Shown: piece by piece, positions 16,019 through 24,283 of the stretch
Layout of the letters: every line of letters begins with the position of its first letter
How positions within the stretch are numbered: position 1 is the first letter of the stretch
NCBI GenBank assembly: GCA_030427365.1
Contig: JAUHWW010000004.1
Span: 1 to 50,424 of the forward strand
Length of the DNA stretch: 50,424 nt
Origin: a bacterium
GTDB lineage: Bacteria > Patescibacteriota > Saccharimonadia > Saccharimonadales > SZUA-47
Direction: 5' to 3'
Position numbers and translations under genes: made by a program
Notes under the pieces: model-generated
What the model was told of the DNA's origin: nothing
Databases searched by the model: none
Seen by the model: the letters and a program-made list of their open reading frames with translations, nothing else

Positions 16019-17227
16019 TTAAGCTTTCTCAACTTTATTACGGTTTGGAACTAACTTCCTTAAACGTTGCATCATCATCAATAAACTAATCGTCACAAGC
16101 CCCGATGCTGCTGTAATCGGCAGCAAGTTATCCTGCTTTGTCTCAGGCCTGGTGAATTCCAACTGACGGCTGCGGCTAACATTGGTCACACTCGAGTCAA
16201 CGAATGCATCCACGAATCTTTGCTCTAATTCTGCAGTCGTGTCAGCTATTTCAAGATTGTTTGGGTCAAGATTAAGAGCCTCGCTAGAAATACCAGATTC
16301 TCTTGGCTCTGAGAACTCAAGAATCTGATAAGTCCCGTCAGGCGTTCCAACAAGCACTTCATCAACAGCGACGTCACCAGTGGCGTTTAGATCTACTCCT
16401 GCAGCGCTTACATTACCATCGGTAAAGAGCGTGACACGCCGTGCAGACGTATCATTAGGATTCGCTGTTTCACTAGACTCGAGAGTAATTGCTTGGTCAA
16501 TACCGTCTGCTATCTCCTCGTCTGTAGGCACAACGTTCGTAACATCAAGGCCACTATCGCTTAACTGCTCAAAGTCACCATCAAAAAGTGTCACGGCAGT
16601 ACCCTCTCCTGCAACACCGATAACTCGAATGGAACCGACGGAACCGACGGCAGATAGCGTTTGAGCGGCTGACTGCATGGCATCAGCAACTGCTTGCGCG
16701 CGAGGCACAAACTGTCCTGTTACTTCATCATAAATGTCTTCTGTGTACGTCATGCCGTCCGTGAGATCAATGACAACGGTATGCGTCGCATTTGGATTAG
16801 GAATCTCAATATCATTGGTGATGTCTACTGACACAGACGGCGGTTGTATCACATTTACGGGCTGAGCCGCCATGCCAGCAACACCTAGAGTTAGGCCGGT
16901 AGCTCCGACGATTGGTGCACTGTACTTTTTAAGAAACGAAGGACGGCTCTGAGCTGCTTCGTTGGTTGAAACCTCTAAAAGTCTCTGTTGCGTAGACTCA
17001 ATTCCGCCCAAGTCATCAGTCGTTGTATCTTTACGATTCCTAAGAGCACCAACTCCTAGCACAATCGCAGATCCAATAAGAACACCCGCACCAACATATC
17101 CTGCTCTTTCAGGGGTTAAGAGTTCATCCGGCAGCGAAAAATATCGATCCACAAGTGTATGTCGATCTAATACTGGGAGAGGTATCTCACCCGATGTTTG
17201 CTGAGGGAGTGAATGAAACGCATTCAT
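16019..17227 (-). CDS. VWA-like membrane protein (BatA/BatB-type)
   Basis: A 402-aa protein with two N-terminal membrane helices (about 43-62 and 106-124), an extracytoplasmic von Willebrand A-like domain (about 145-290) and a C-terminal helix (about 370-390) before a basic tail. This is the topology of BatA/BatB proteins. The metal-site first motif D-x-S-x-S is degenerate here: VIDLTDGM. The later strand LFTDGNVS fits the third metal-site segment. First gene of the VWA-MoxR-DUF58 operon. A promoter with TTGCAT, 17 nt and TACAAT ends 6 nt before the ATG, so the mRNA is leaderless. Confidence 0.75.
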   Translation of the reverse strand: MNAFHSLPQQTSGEIPLPVLDRHTLVDRYFSLPDELLTPERAGYVGAGVLIGSAIVLGVGALRNRKDTTTDDLGGIESTQQRLLEVSTNEAAQSRPSFLKKYSAPIVGATGLTLGVAGMAAQPVNVIQPPSVSVDITNDIEIPNPNATHTVVIDLTDGMTYTEDIYDEVTGQFVPRAQAVADAMQSAAQTLSAVGSVGSIRVIGVAGEGTAVTLFDGDFEQLSDSGLDVTNVVPTDEEIADGIDQAITLESSETANPNDTSARRVTLFTDGNVSAAGVDLNATGDVAVDEVLVGTPDGTYQILEFSEPRESGISSEALNLDPNNLEIADTTAELEQRFVDAFVDSSVTNVSRSRQLEFTRPETKQDNLLPITAASGLVTISLLMMMQRLRKLVPNRNKVEKA

Positions 17228-17233
17228 AATATT

Positions 17234-17262
17234 ATTGTATCACAGATTTGCATTAAATGCAA
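17234..17262 (-). promoter_or_regulatory. Leaderless promoter of the VWA-MoxR operon with operator-like palindrome
   Basis: The minus strand reads TTGCAT, a 17-nt spacer ending TGTGA, then TACAAT, 6 nt before the ATG. The -35 lies inside TTGCATT-A-AATGCAA type dyad symmetry (17248-17262). The promoter upstream of 18331 is closely similar. Confidence 0.7.
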
Positions 17263-17284
17263 GCATTAGCTTTAAATTATGTAC

Positions 17285-18331
17285 CTAGTTATTCAGTTCT
17301 TCAGAGGTGATTCGATCAAAGGTAGTAACCTGGATTTTATTACCATTGGTAACAACCTGCATGTCGTCACTGTTGCTGGGTATGTTTTCATTCACCTCTT
17401 CAGAAGGTGTATCATTGTCCATCTCCGTTTTTTGAGAATTGTCCTGGAAATAATTATCGGCAACGAAGAAAGAAACTGCCAAAAGACTACCGGCTCCGAC
17501 CGTATAGGCAGCCGCTCTACCAACTGCTTTCGCGACACGTCTTTTTCCGGGTTTTTTATCGTCAACCTTTTCTTCACTGTCTGCGACTTCTTCTGGTTTA
17601 TCGTAACTCCTAACATCTACAAGTGGTTTTGAAGTTGCTAGCGCAGCGCCCTGTGCTATAGCGGGAACAGGATTTTCTACATCCTTCGATGTATCAGTCT
17701 CTTCGATGCTTTCAGCTCTTGAAGTTTCAATAGGGTCTAAATCTATAGTGTTATCGCTTTTACGGCCAAAAAACCTTCTCAAGCGCTTGAAGATACCGCC
17801 TTTGGTTTTTTGACCTTCTGCGTCATTTACAGCGATGTCAGCCATAGTTAGTGGTTCGCTGTCCTCATTGTTTCCATCATCATCTGAATCATCGGCGGGG
17901 TTTTCTGGCACGGACGCAGGCTCAACTTCTTCATCATCTGCATTCTCATCAAATAGTCCTCTACCAGCCACGCTCTGAATCCACTCACCGAGTGGTGTGC
18001 GAAAGTCGGATATGTCAAGGGGTGCGACTACATCATCGTTGTTTGCCTCTGGTGCATCACTGATCATGTCTTCGTAATTGACAGGCTCGACTTCAACAAG
18101 GCCTTTGAGTGCTCGAGAGCCTAGTAGTGGAAGCTTATACGAGTTACCCTCGTTTATAAACTCTGACGAAGTCGTTAGATATTCATCGTTGTAGCCGTAG
18201 TCTTGGACGACAGCATCCCGAGAGATGTGTACCTTTTTTTCATCTTCATTTAGACCATAGTAGTGCACAGCACCGTTACTATAGCGCTGCTGAATAATAC
18301 TCTTGTAGGTCTCGACACTACCTTCATTCAT
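17285..18331 (-). CDS. Acidic single-pass membrane protein, 348 aa
   Basis: Not recognised. Residues 1-130 look folded (YKSIIQQRYSNGAVHYYGLNEDEKK...). A long acidic, disordered region follows, with a basic patch KRLRRFFGRK near 187. One membrane helix lies near 275-295 (AAAYTVGAGSLLAVSFFVAD), preceded by KPGKRRVAKAVGR. This charge pattern places the large N-terminal part in the cytoplasm and a ~50-residue tail outside. It shares a nearly identical promoter with the VWA operon, so the two are probably co-regulated. Confidence 0.75.
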   Translation of the reverse strand: MNEGSVETYKSIIQQRYSNGAVHYYGLNEDEKKVHISRDAVVQDYGYNDEYLTTSSEFINEGNSYKLPLLGSRALKGLVEVEPVNYEDMISDAPEANNDDVVAPLDISDFRTPLGEWIQSVAGRGLFDENADDEEVEPASVPENPADDSDDDGNNEDSEPLTMADIAVNDAEGQKTKGGIFKRLRRFFGRKSDNTIDLDPIETSRAESIEETDTSKDVENPVPAIAQGAALATSKPLVDVRSYDKPEEVADSEEKVDDKKPGKRRVAKAVGRAAAYTVGAGSLLAVSFFVADNYFQDNSQKTEMDNDTPSEEVNENIPSNSDDMQVVTNGNKIQVTTFDRITSEELNN

Positions 18332-18338
18332 AGATTAT

Positions 18339-18367
18339 ATTCTATCACAGAATTGTAATTTATGCAA
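18339..18367 (-). promoter_or_regulatory. Leaderless promoter of the 348-aa gene
   Basis: The minus strand reads TTGCAT, 17 nt ending TCTGTGA, then TAGAAT, 7 nt before the ATG. Sequence upstream (GCTAATACTTGCAT) also matches the VWA-operon promoter (GCTAATGCTTGCAT). Confidence 0.7.
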
Positions 18368-18378
18368 GTATTAGCGTC

Positions 18379-20580
18379 TTATTTGTCCTCGGTGAGGACC
18401 TTCTTTTTGGGGAAGCTAAAGCCAAACGTGCTACCCTTGCCCTCTTTACTGTTGAAAATAATTGAGCCGCCAGAGGTTACAATGATTTTCTTTGCCATAA
18501 ACAGACCAATCCCCGTGCCATCTGGGCGGGCTTTACGGGCATTTTCTGCCCGGTAAAACTTCGTAAATAGCTTGTGCTGCTCGTTTTTGGGCACACCGAT
18601 GCCGCTATCAACGACGGTGAACTCCACACTTTTCGGCGTCTCCTTGAGCGTGACAGTTATTTTTCCGTCTTGCGGTGTGTAATACAGCGCATTATCGACA
18701 AAGTTCATGACCACCTGGCGAATTTTCATGTCATCGAGCTCAAGAATTGGGAAGTTTTTCGGCTTTTTGTACGAGAGTGTGATGTTTTTCGCTGCCGCGC
18801 CTTCTTCGAGCTGTTTTAGCTCTGACTCGACAAGTTCAGCCAAATCCACCGGCTTGGTCTCAATAATGAATTTACCGGTGCGCAAACGCGAGATATTGAG
18901 CAGATCAGATATCAGATACACCATACGCTGTGAGCTAAAATACGCCTGGCCGAGCATTTTCTTCTGCGTGGGCGTAATCTCGCCGGCATCACCTTCAAGC
19001 ACCATGGAGATATAGCCTTTTATGGACGTAAGTGGCGTGCGCAGCTGGTGCGAGGCCATCGATACGAACTCGTCTTTCGCAACATCAAGTGCTTTGAGCT
19101 TTTCGTTATTGTCTTTTAACTCTTTGGTAGCGGTATCAATCTTTCTCTGCAGCGTGACGTTAAACTGCTCAATTTCTTCCAGTTTCAACGCGTTTTCAAT
19201 GGCTAGCACGAGCTCGTTTGAGATAATTTCAAGCAGTTTTAGGTCTTCAGCGGTGTATATCTCACCTGATTGTTTAGGACCAAGTAACATATAACCGACA
19301 CCAGCTACTTTCAATGACTCTGTCGTAACAAGCCGGCCGAGTATTTCGATATCGTTATCATTCAAAATTCCTTTGAGAATAAGCTCTTCGCCCGTATCAT
19401 TTTCGTTGCTCACAGAGTAAATCTTGTGACTCAATTGCGGCGTAATCTGACGGATTTTCTCTAAATTGCCCTCTGATATCTTTTTCTTATCATCAGTCGC
19501 AACATAGCGACTTGGGAAATATGCTGTTTCGCGGATATAAAATCCACAATACGATGTTTTGATGTTCTGCTGAATGATGTGGGTGGATTTCTCCAGTATT
19601 GACTCAACATCAACATCTGCAACCAGCGTTTCATTGAGCTCATCGAGCAGCTCCTGTGCACTATACGAATCGCGATAAAACAACCTGTTTGTCAGCTTGT
19701 CAAAGAATAGCTTCATCGGCCGGAACATGAGACCTGATATGACTGCAAGGGTTGCAAACGCTAGTCGCTGCAGCGCCGTCAAGTTTGTGCCAAGAGTGTC
19801 AGTGCCACTGAGGATGAAAATAAGCGCTGAATATGCCAACAGAAGCGCGACAATAGCGCCGACATATGCAGACGCCCTGGCGACGGCCGTTTTTATGTCA
19901 AACAGTTGGTGGCGGGCGATGGAGTTTGTGACCAAGAAGATATAAAACAGCGTAAAAATAGGTCCAAGCCAGATGAACGCTGAGGTGCCAAGCAATGGCA
20001 AGCCAAGGTTGGAAACTAGAGCCAAAGCGCTGCTTAAAATTGCAGCGTATAGCAGAGATTGGAGGTGCTTTCTATCAACTCCTTTCGACTGCTTCATGTG
20101 TCGATAAAGAATGATATAGGATAGACCGAAGTATACCGAGAAATAAAGTGAGTAGATGGTGAACGGAAGAACATTAACGGTAAATAATAAAATGTCTCCG
20201 CTATAGTCTACTGAGCTTATCAGCCAGTCGTTCTTCAAAAATAGGGGCAGCGCAAGAATGAGGACCGGTAAAGCCAGTGCTGCGTCGACGACATTATTGG
20301 CAGGTTTGTGGGTTTTGAACGTTTTAGCAAACAACAATAAAAAGTACGCCGTGAACATTGGAGCAATGAAGAAAAGCTTGCTTCCGACTGATACTGCCGC
20401 TTCTGAACTAGCGGCTAATAGTATGCCGTCTCCGAAAGCCCAGAGAACATTACAGAGAATAGCGGCAACAAACAGCAAGTTCTCACGTGCTTTGAGCGCG
20501 CGCGAGAACAGTACAAACACCAACCCGAAGTTGATGAGTGCCACAAAGAACAATATCCAGGATTGCAGAGGTATACTCAT
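18379..20580 (-). CDS. Membrane sensor histidine kinase (7TM-GAF-HisKA-HATPase)
   Basis: A 733-aa kinase. About seven to nine hydrophobic helices span 8-290 (7TMR/MASE-like sensor). A GAF-like domain lies near 325-468 and a coiled-coil linker near 465-505. The HisKA box SMASHQLRTPLTS carries phospho-acceptor His511. A HATPase domain follows: N-box VMNFVDNALYYT, G1 VVDSGIGVP, G2 GTGIGLFMAKKI. No receiver domain is fused and no response regulator is adjacent; a lone CheY-like receiver lies 2 kb away at 22521 on the other strand. The signal sensed is unknown. Confidence 0.92.
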   Translation of the reverse strand: MSIPLQSWILFFVALINFGLVFVLFSRALKARENLLFVAAILCNVLWAFGDGILLAASSEAAVSVGSKLFFIAPMFTAYFLLLFAKTFKTHKPANNVVDAALALPVLILALPLFLKNDWLISSVDYSGDILLFTVNVLPFTIYSLYFSVYFGLSYIILYRHMKQSKGVDRKHLQSLLYAAILSSALALVSNLGLPLLGTSAFIWLGPIFTLFYIFLVTNSIARHQLFDIKTAVARASAYVGAIVALLLAYSALIFILSGTDTLGTNLTALQRLAFATLAVISGLMFRPMKLFFDKLTNRLFYRDSYSAQELLDELNETLVADVDVESILEKSTHIIQQNIKTSYCGFYIRETAYFPSRYVATDDKKKISEGNLEKIRQITPQLSHKIYSVSNENDTGEELILKGILNDNDIEILGRLVTTESLKVAGVGYMLLGPKQSGEIYTAEDLKLLEIISNELVLAIENALKLEEIEQFNVTLQRKIDTATKELKDNNEKLKALDVAKDEFVSMASHQLRTPLTSIKGYISMVLEGDAGEITPTQKKMLGQAYFSSQRMVYLISDLLNISRLRTGKFIIETKPVDLAELVESELKQLEEGAAAKNITLSYKKPKNFPILELDDMKIRQVVMNFVDNALYYTPQDGKITVTLKETPKSVEFTVVDSGIGVPKNEQHKLFTKFYRAENARKARPDGTGIGLFMAKKIIVTSGGSIIFNSKEGKGSTFGFSFPKKKVLTEDK

Positions 20581-20622
20581 AGGGCTTATGGTTATCAGTA
20601 TGCCACAGAAGTTAGAATATTA

Positions 20623-21849
20623 TTAGTCGTTAAGTTGGCCGTGACTCTGATATTCAGCAGTGGTAAAACCGATTTTCTCAAAAAGTTCGCCGATTTTCTC
20701 AACGTCTTCATCTGTTACGCGCTTTGTAAGAGCAAGATCGGGTCGATCAAAGTAGGCGATTGCAGAAACTTCTGCTTCACACCCCCAGATATCGTACTCG
20801 TGATGCAGGCCGTGTGGTCCGTAGGAGTACTGTTGCCTTCTTGTCACGATATGCTGATTCGAGGTGTCTTTGCCGATGACCCAGATCAGTTCACCGCCAC
20901 CGTCAATCACTGCCTGACGCTCAAAGCTGCCTGGCTGACTATCATCGACGATAACTTTACCTGCTAAATCAACGCCATCTACCCCCACTGGTGTCGTGAC
21001 AGCGCTTACAATCAGTTCTGACTTTTTTAATAAATCTTTGCTTGAGGTAACAAGTGTCACTTTCTTTCCGAAACTTTGGATTTTTTTGCGTGCTTTTTGA
21101 GCCTTTTTTTGCCTGACATCATACAGAAGGAACTCTGCCTCAGGGTATGCAACAGCAAGTGTGGTCATTGCGGCCAAGCCTATTGAGCCTCCACCACCGA
21201 GAAACCCGATTTTTACATTATTCCTTCCGTTAAAGCGGTCGTTAATGACACTTTCGACTGTTTTCTTTATAAAGTAGGTCGTGCCTGCATGCCCAGTTGT
21301 GGTAATAACGTCTGCTTTAATCTTTTTTCCGAACTTTGTAATACCCGGCAAAGTGGCACCGAGGCCAACATACTCTACGCCAAAAGCCCTTTTTGTGAAT
21401 GATACGGCTTCGTTTATTCGCTTTGTTGCCGCTCGCAGCAGCAAGAGTTTGTTGCGGTAATCTTTTACCATATCGTTAAAAATTGGCACAAAGATCAACA
21501 CCCCTGATGACGGCTCGCCGGGTGACCCATACATTTCAATCCGGAATGGGGGCAGGCTAATCAGAACGCGGTAGGCATCTGCCACATTGAGATGTCTTAA
21601 AGCGGGCAAAAGCTCGTACACTTCCTCCCAAAATTCCGTATTAAATCGTGAGGCGCGTGTCGGAATCAGAAACGCGAATTTCACTCTTTCAATGACACGA
21701 GGTGTTTCGTACTCGTCACATAATTCATTCACATACGAACGTGTTCGTACAAGATCATCCTTTATGATGTCGGTCTTTGACTCATCGAGCTTGCTAAGAA
21801 CTTTAAGTGCGGCATTGCGGTCGTAACGATAAGTGTATGTTTTCTTCAT
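20623..21849 (-). CDS. Acyl-ACP/acyl-CoA reductase-like Rossmann enzyme
   Basis: A 408-aa protein resembling the long-chain acyl-ACP reductases best known from cyanobacteria. Seen: VGLGATLPGITKFG (like the family's L-G-A-F/L-x-x-x segment), the TTTGHAGTTYF segment, a dinucleotide-binding loop GFLGGGGSIGLAA near 214-226, SAVTTPVGVD, and C-terminal YDIWGCEAEVSA, where C-x-A-E may match the catalytic Cys region. The family reduces activated fatty acids to aldehydes with NADPH; that activity here is inferred. It is divergent from a PlsC acyltransferase 40 nt away, supporting a lipid role. An alternative is another shikimate/alanine-dehydrogenase-like reductase. Confidence 0.6.
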   Translation of the reverse strand: MKKTYTYRYDRNAALKVLSKLDESKTDIIKDDLVRTRSYVNELCDEYETPRVIERVKFAFLIPTRASRFNTEFWEEVYELLPALRHLNVADAYRVLISLPPFRIEMYGSPGEPSSGVLIFVPIFNDMVKDYRNKLLLLRAATKRINEAVSFTKRAFGVEYVGLGATLPGITKFGKKIKADVITTTGHAGTTYFIKKTVESVINDRFNGRNNVKIGFLGGGGSIGLAAMTTLAVAYPEAEFLLYDVRQKKAQKARKKIQSFGKKVTLVTSSKDLLKKSELIVSAVTTPVGVDGVDLAGKVIVDDSQPGSFERQAVIDGGGELIWVIGKDTSNQHIVTRRQQYSYGPHGLHHEYDIWGCEAEVSAIAYFDRPDLALTKRVTDEDVEKIGELFEKIGFTTAEYQSHGQLND

Positions 21850-21889
21850 TTGTGTTTGGGCGACTCTTTATAGATAATACACGCGAGAC

Positions 21890-22516
21890 ATGAAACACAC
21901 AAAAAGTTTACTAGCCTGGCAATACATCCGATTTGCAGGCATTCTCACTGTCCTTGTCACGAAGTTTTTGATGCCACTTTTCCGGAAATGTGAGTACGAC
22001 ATCAGTATCGATGGCGTCAACAAAAAAACTTCGCCGATTATCATCGTGGCAAATCATCAAACACTGCTTGATTCCCCGATGGTGTTCGCGGCGATGCCAA
22101 TCAGAAAAATATGGCACCTCTCGCCGGTAAAATTCATGACTTACGACGTGTACTACAACAGCAAGTATAAGCCGTTCCTCTACAGCACGGGCTGTTATCC
22201 GACACACGGTGAAGGGCTCACAGGAGTCGAGGGCGGCGTCTACTACGCAGAGCATGGCTATAGCTCCTTTATTTATCCAGAGGGTCGCCGCACCGACCCA
22301 AAAAAGCGAGGCAAAGCCTTTCCGGGTGTTGTCCGCATGCTTGATAGAGTGCCAAATGCACAGCTTTTACTTTGTTTTATCGACTGGGAGCCTCGCACGA
22401 GTCGCTTTTCTCGTCCAAAAGTACGCGTTATTTGGCGTCTTGCAGACGAAACTGTTGATCGAACTGATCCCGAGGCAATTATGAATAAAATTTATGCTTT
22501 AGGTACGGTAGAATAA
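21890..22516 (+). CDS. 1-acyl-sn-glycerol-3-phosphate acyltransferase (PlsC family)
   Basis: A 208-aa membrane-associated acyltransferase, which in this family transfers an acyl chain to lysophosphatidate. Motif I NHQTLLDSP (N-H-x4-D) lies near 56-64, the motif III-like IYPEGRRT near 129-136, and a hydrophobic N-terminal helix at 10-30. The length is that of short PlsC proteins. It is divergent from the acyl-ACP-reductase-like gene and lies 4 nt before the receiver gene. As many Patescibacteria lack fatty-acid synthesis, it may act on scavenged acyl chains; that is inference. Confidence 0.88.
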   Translation: MKHTKSLLAWQYIRFAGILTVLVTKFLMPLFRKCEYDISIDGVNKKTSPIIIVANHQTLLDSPMVFAAMPIRKIWHLSPVKFMTYDVYYNSKYKPFLYSTGCYPTHGEGLTGVEGGVYYAEHGYSSFIYPEGRRTDPKKRGKAFPGVVRMLDRVPNAQLLLCFIDWEPRTSRFSRPKVRVIWRLADETVDRTDPEAIMNKIYALGTVE

Positions 22517-22520
22517 GAGT

Positions 22521-22883
22521 ATGGCTAAAATTGCAATCATTGAAGACGACCTGGCTATTAGCCAGATGTACCGGGTGAAGTTCGAGGGTGAAGGATACAC
22601 TGTCGATACTGCAGAAAACGGCATCTTGGGTCTCAAGCTTGTTGAGGACATGAAGCCGGATATCGTACTACTCGATCTGATGATGCCTGAGATGGATGGC
22701 GAAGAAATGCTCAAAAAACTACGTGACACCGACTGGGGCAAAGATATCAAGGTGATTATCCTTACAAACGTTGGTGAAAGCGAAGCACCGCCAAGCATAA
22801 AAGAGCTTGGTGTGGAGGCGTTCATTCTTAAGGCAAATATGACTCCTCGGCAAGTCGCTGAACTTGTCAAAGAACATCTCTAA
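22521..22883 (+). CDS. CheY-like single-domain response regulator
   Basis: A 120-aa receiver domain with no output domain. The acidic pair is IIEDD (8-9), the phospho-acceptor Asp is in IVLLDLMMPEMDG (near 53), with Thr in IILTNVGE (near 82) and the conserved Lys in FILKANM. It lies 4 nt downstream of the PlsC gene. It may receive phosphate from the histidine kinase at 18379. The lone receiver suggests protein-protein output rather than DNA binding. Confidence 0.92.
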   Translation: MAKIAIIEDDLAISQMYRVKFEGEGYTVDTAENGILGLKLVEDMKPDIVLLDLMMPEMDGEEMLKKLRDTDWGKDIKVIILTNVGESEAPPSIKELGVEAFILKANMTPRQVAELVKEHL

Positions 22884-22913
22884 GCTAGCGAGCGCAAACA
22901 ACGGGCAATAGCG

Positions 22914-22919
22914 TATACT
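22914..22919 (+). promoter_or_regulatory. -10 box of the murL-like gene
   Basis: TATACT, 8 nt before the ATG at 22928. No ribosome binding site is seen in between. Confidence 0.5.
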
Positions 22920-22927
22920 TTAGCGGT

Positions 22928-24283
22928 ATGGTTGGAACTTCGTTTACCTTTAATTCGACTCAGTGGTCAGATGATCGCCGCATGTGCACGTTTACGTATG
23001 ATTTACACACCGATGAGCAGCAATTTACGTTGAACGAAACTATTACGTTCCCCGAGGAAATGCATGACACGCCACTCGTGCAGCGACTGACTCGAGCACT
23101 CCACTTGGCACTCGGCATTAGTTACTACAAATCGTTTGTGTCACCGCGGATCAGCCATCCGTATGCAATGGACGATAGTGAAGCTGCATTCTGGAATAGC
23201 GTCTATGTGAACGGGCTCGGCGAATTTTTGCTTAAGAATAATTTGAATGCAGACGTGCTAGCTCGTTTTGAAGCGCAAGATGGCATTACCCTTCCCGATG
23301 CAACAGCGAAGCTCGACGTATCGAAAGCCCTCCTCGGGATTGGCGGAGGTAAAGATTCGATTGTTGCCGGAGAGCTACTGAAATCACTGGATATCGATCT
23401 TACTGGCTTCGTACTTGCTACCGGCGAGCAGCGTGGCCAAACAGAATCAGTCGCTCGTGTCATGGGGATCGACTTGCATGCAATCGAGCGACGAATTGAC
23501 CGGCAGATTATTGAGATAAATACCCTTGAGGGCGCTTACAACGGACACGTGCCGATATCGCTTATTTTTGCATTGTGCGGATGCATGCTGGCAGCACAAT
23601 CTGGCAGCGGAAATGTGGTCGTTGCGAATGAAGCAAGTGCAAGCCTCCCGCAAGCGATGCATGATGGGCAACCGATTAATCATCAGTGGAGTAAGTCGCT
23701 TGAATTCGAACGATTGTTCCAGGAATTTATCACTACTCAAATAGCAAATGACCTGCATTATTTTAGTGCGATTCGGCCGCTTACCTCTCTCGGCGTTATG
23801 CAGATTTTCTCTGAATATAAGCAGTATTTTGATGTATTCACTAGTGACAATAGTCTTTTCAAGCTCGAACCCGGTGAGCGTGATCATCCCCGATGGTCAC
23901 TTGATAGCCCAAAGAGTCTGAGTAGCTACATATTGCTGGCACCGTTTGTGAGCGATGATGAGCTCATACATATTTTTGGCCGGAATTTCCTCGACGAAGA
24001 CAGACTACAGGAGCTATTTATTTCCCTACTTGGTCGATCGAGTCGCCAAGTGCTTGACTGCGTTGGTACACCAGACGAATTACTCTTCAGTTTGCAGCTG
24101 CTTGAGCGCGATGGACGATTTACAGATAGCGCACTGATGAAGCGTGCTCGGGATGAAGGGTTGTTTAAGGACATTAGTAAAGTTGGCATGCAGCCGAAGC
24201 TGCTTGATGAGCAGGCGTTTCCTGAGAGTATTGCTGACGCATTAACTCAACGTATCGAAAACATGGTGGAAAATGATGTTTAG
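22928..24283 (+). CDS. murL: MurL-type UDP-MurNAc-L-Ala-L-Glu epimerase
   Basis: A 451-aa soluble protein. Residues 137-144 read GIGGGKDS, a PP-loop (S/G-G-G-K-D-S) that binds ATP and forms AMP and pyrophosphate. Later LATGEQRGQTES and VVVANEASASLP fit the same fold. This is the pattern of MurL, which in Xanthomonas epimerises the terminal L-Glu of UDP-MurNAc-L-Ala-L-Glu to D-Glu using ATP. The next gene, overlapping by 11 nt, is a MurD-type ligase, just as murD2 and murL are linked there. So the pair probably makes UDP-MurNAc-L-Ala-D-Glu without a glutamate racemase. Homology is judged by motif and context only. Confidence 0.75.
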   Translation: MVGTSFTFNSTQWSDDRRMCTFTYDLHTDEQQFTLNETITFPEEMHDTPLVQRLTRALHLALGISYYKSFVSPRISHPYAMDDSEAAFWNSVYVNGLGEFLLKNNLNADVLARFEAQDGITLPDATAKLDVSKALLGIGGGKDSIVAGELLKSLDIDLTGFVLATGEQRGQTESVARVMGIDLHAIERRIDRQIIEINTLEGAYNGHVPISLIFALCGCMLAAQSGSGNVVVANEASASLPQAMHDGQPINHQWSKSLEFERLFQEFITTQIANDLHYFSAIRPLTSLGVMQIFSEYKQYFDVFTSDNSLFKLEPGERDHPRWSLDSPKSLSSYILLAPFVSDDELIHIFGRNFLDEDRLQELFISLLGRSSRQVLDCVGTPDELLFSLQLLERDGRFTDSALMKRARDEGLFKDISKVGMQPKLLDEQAFPESIADALTQRIENMVENDV

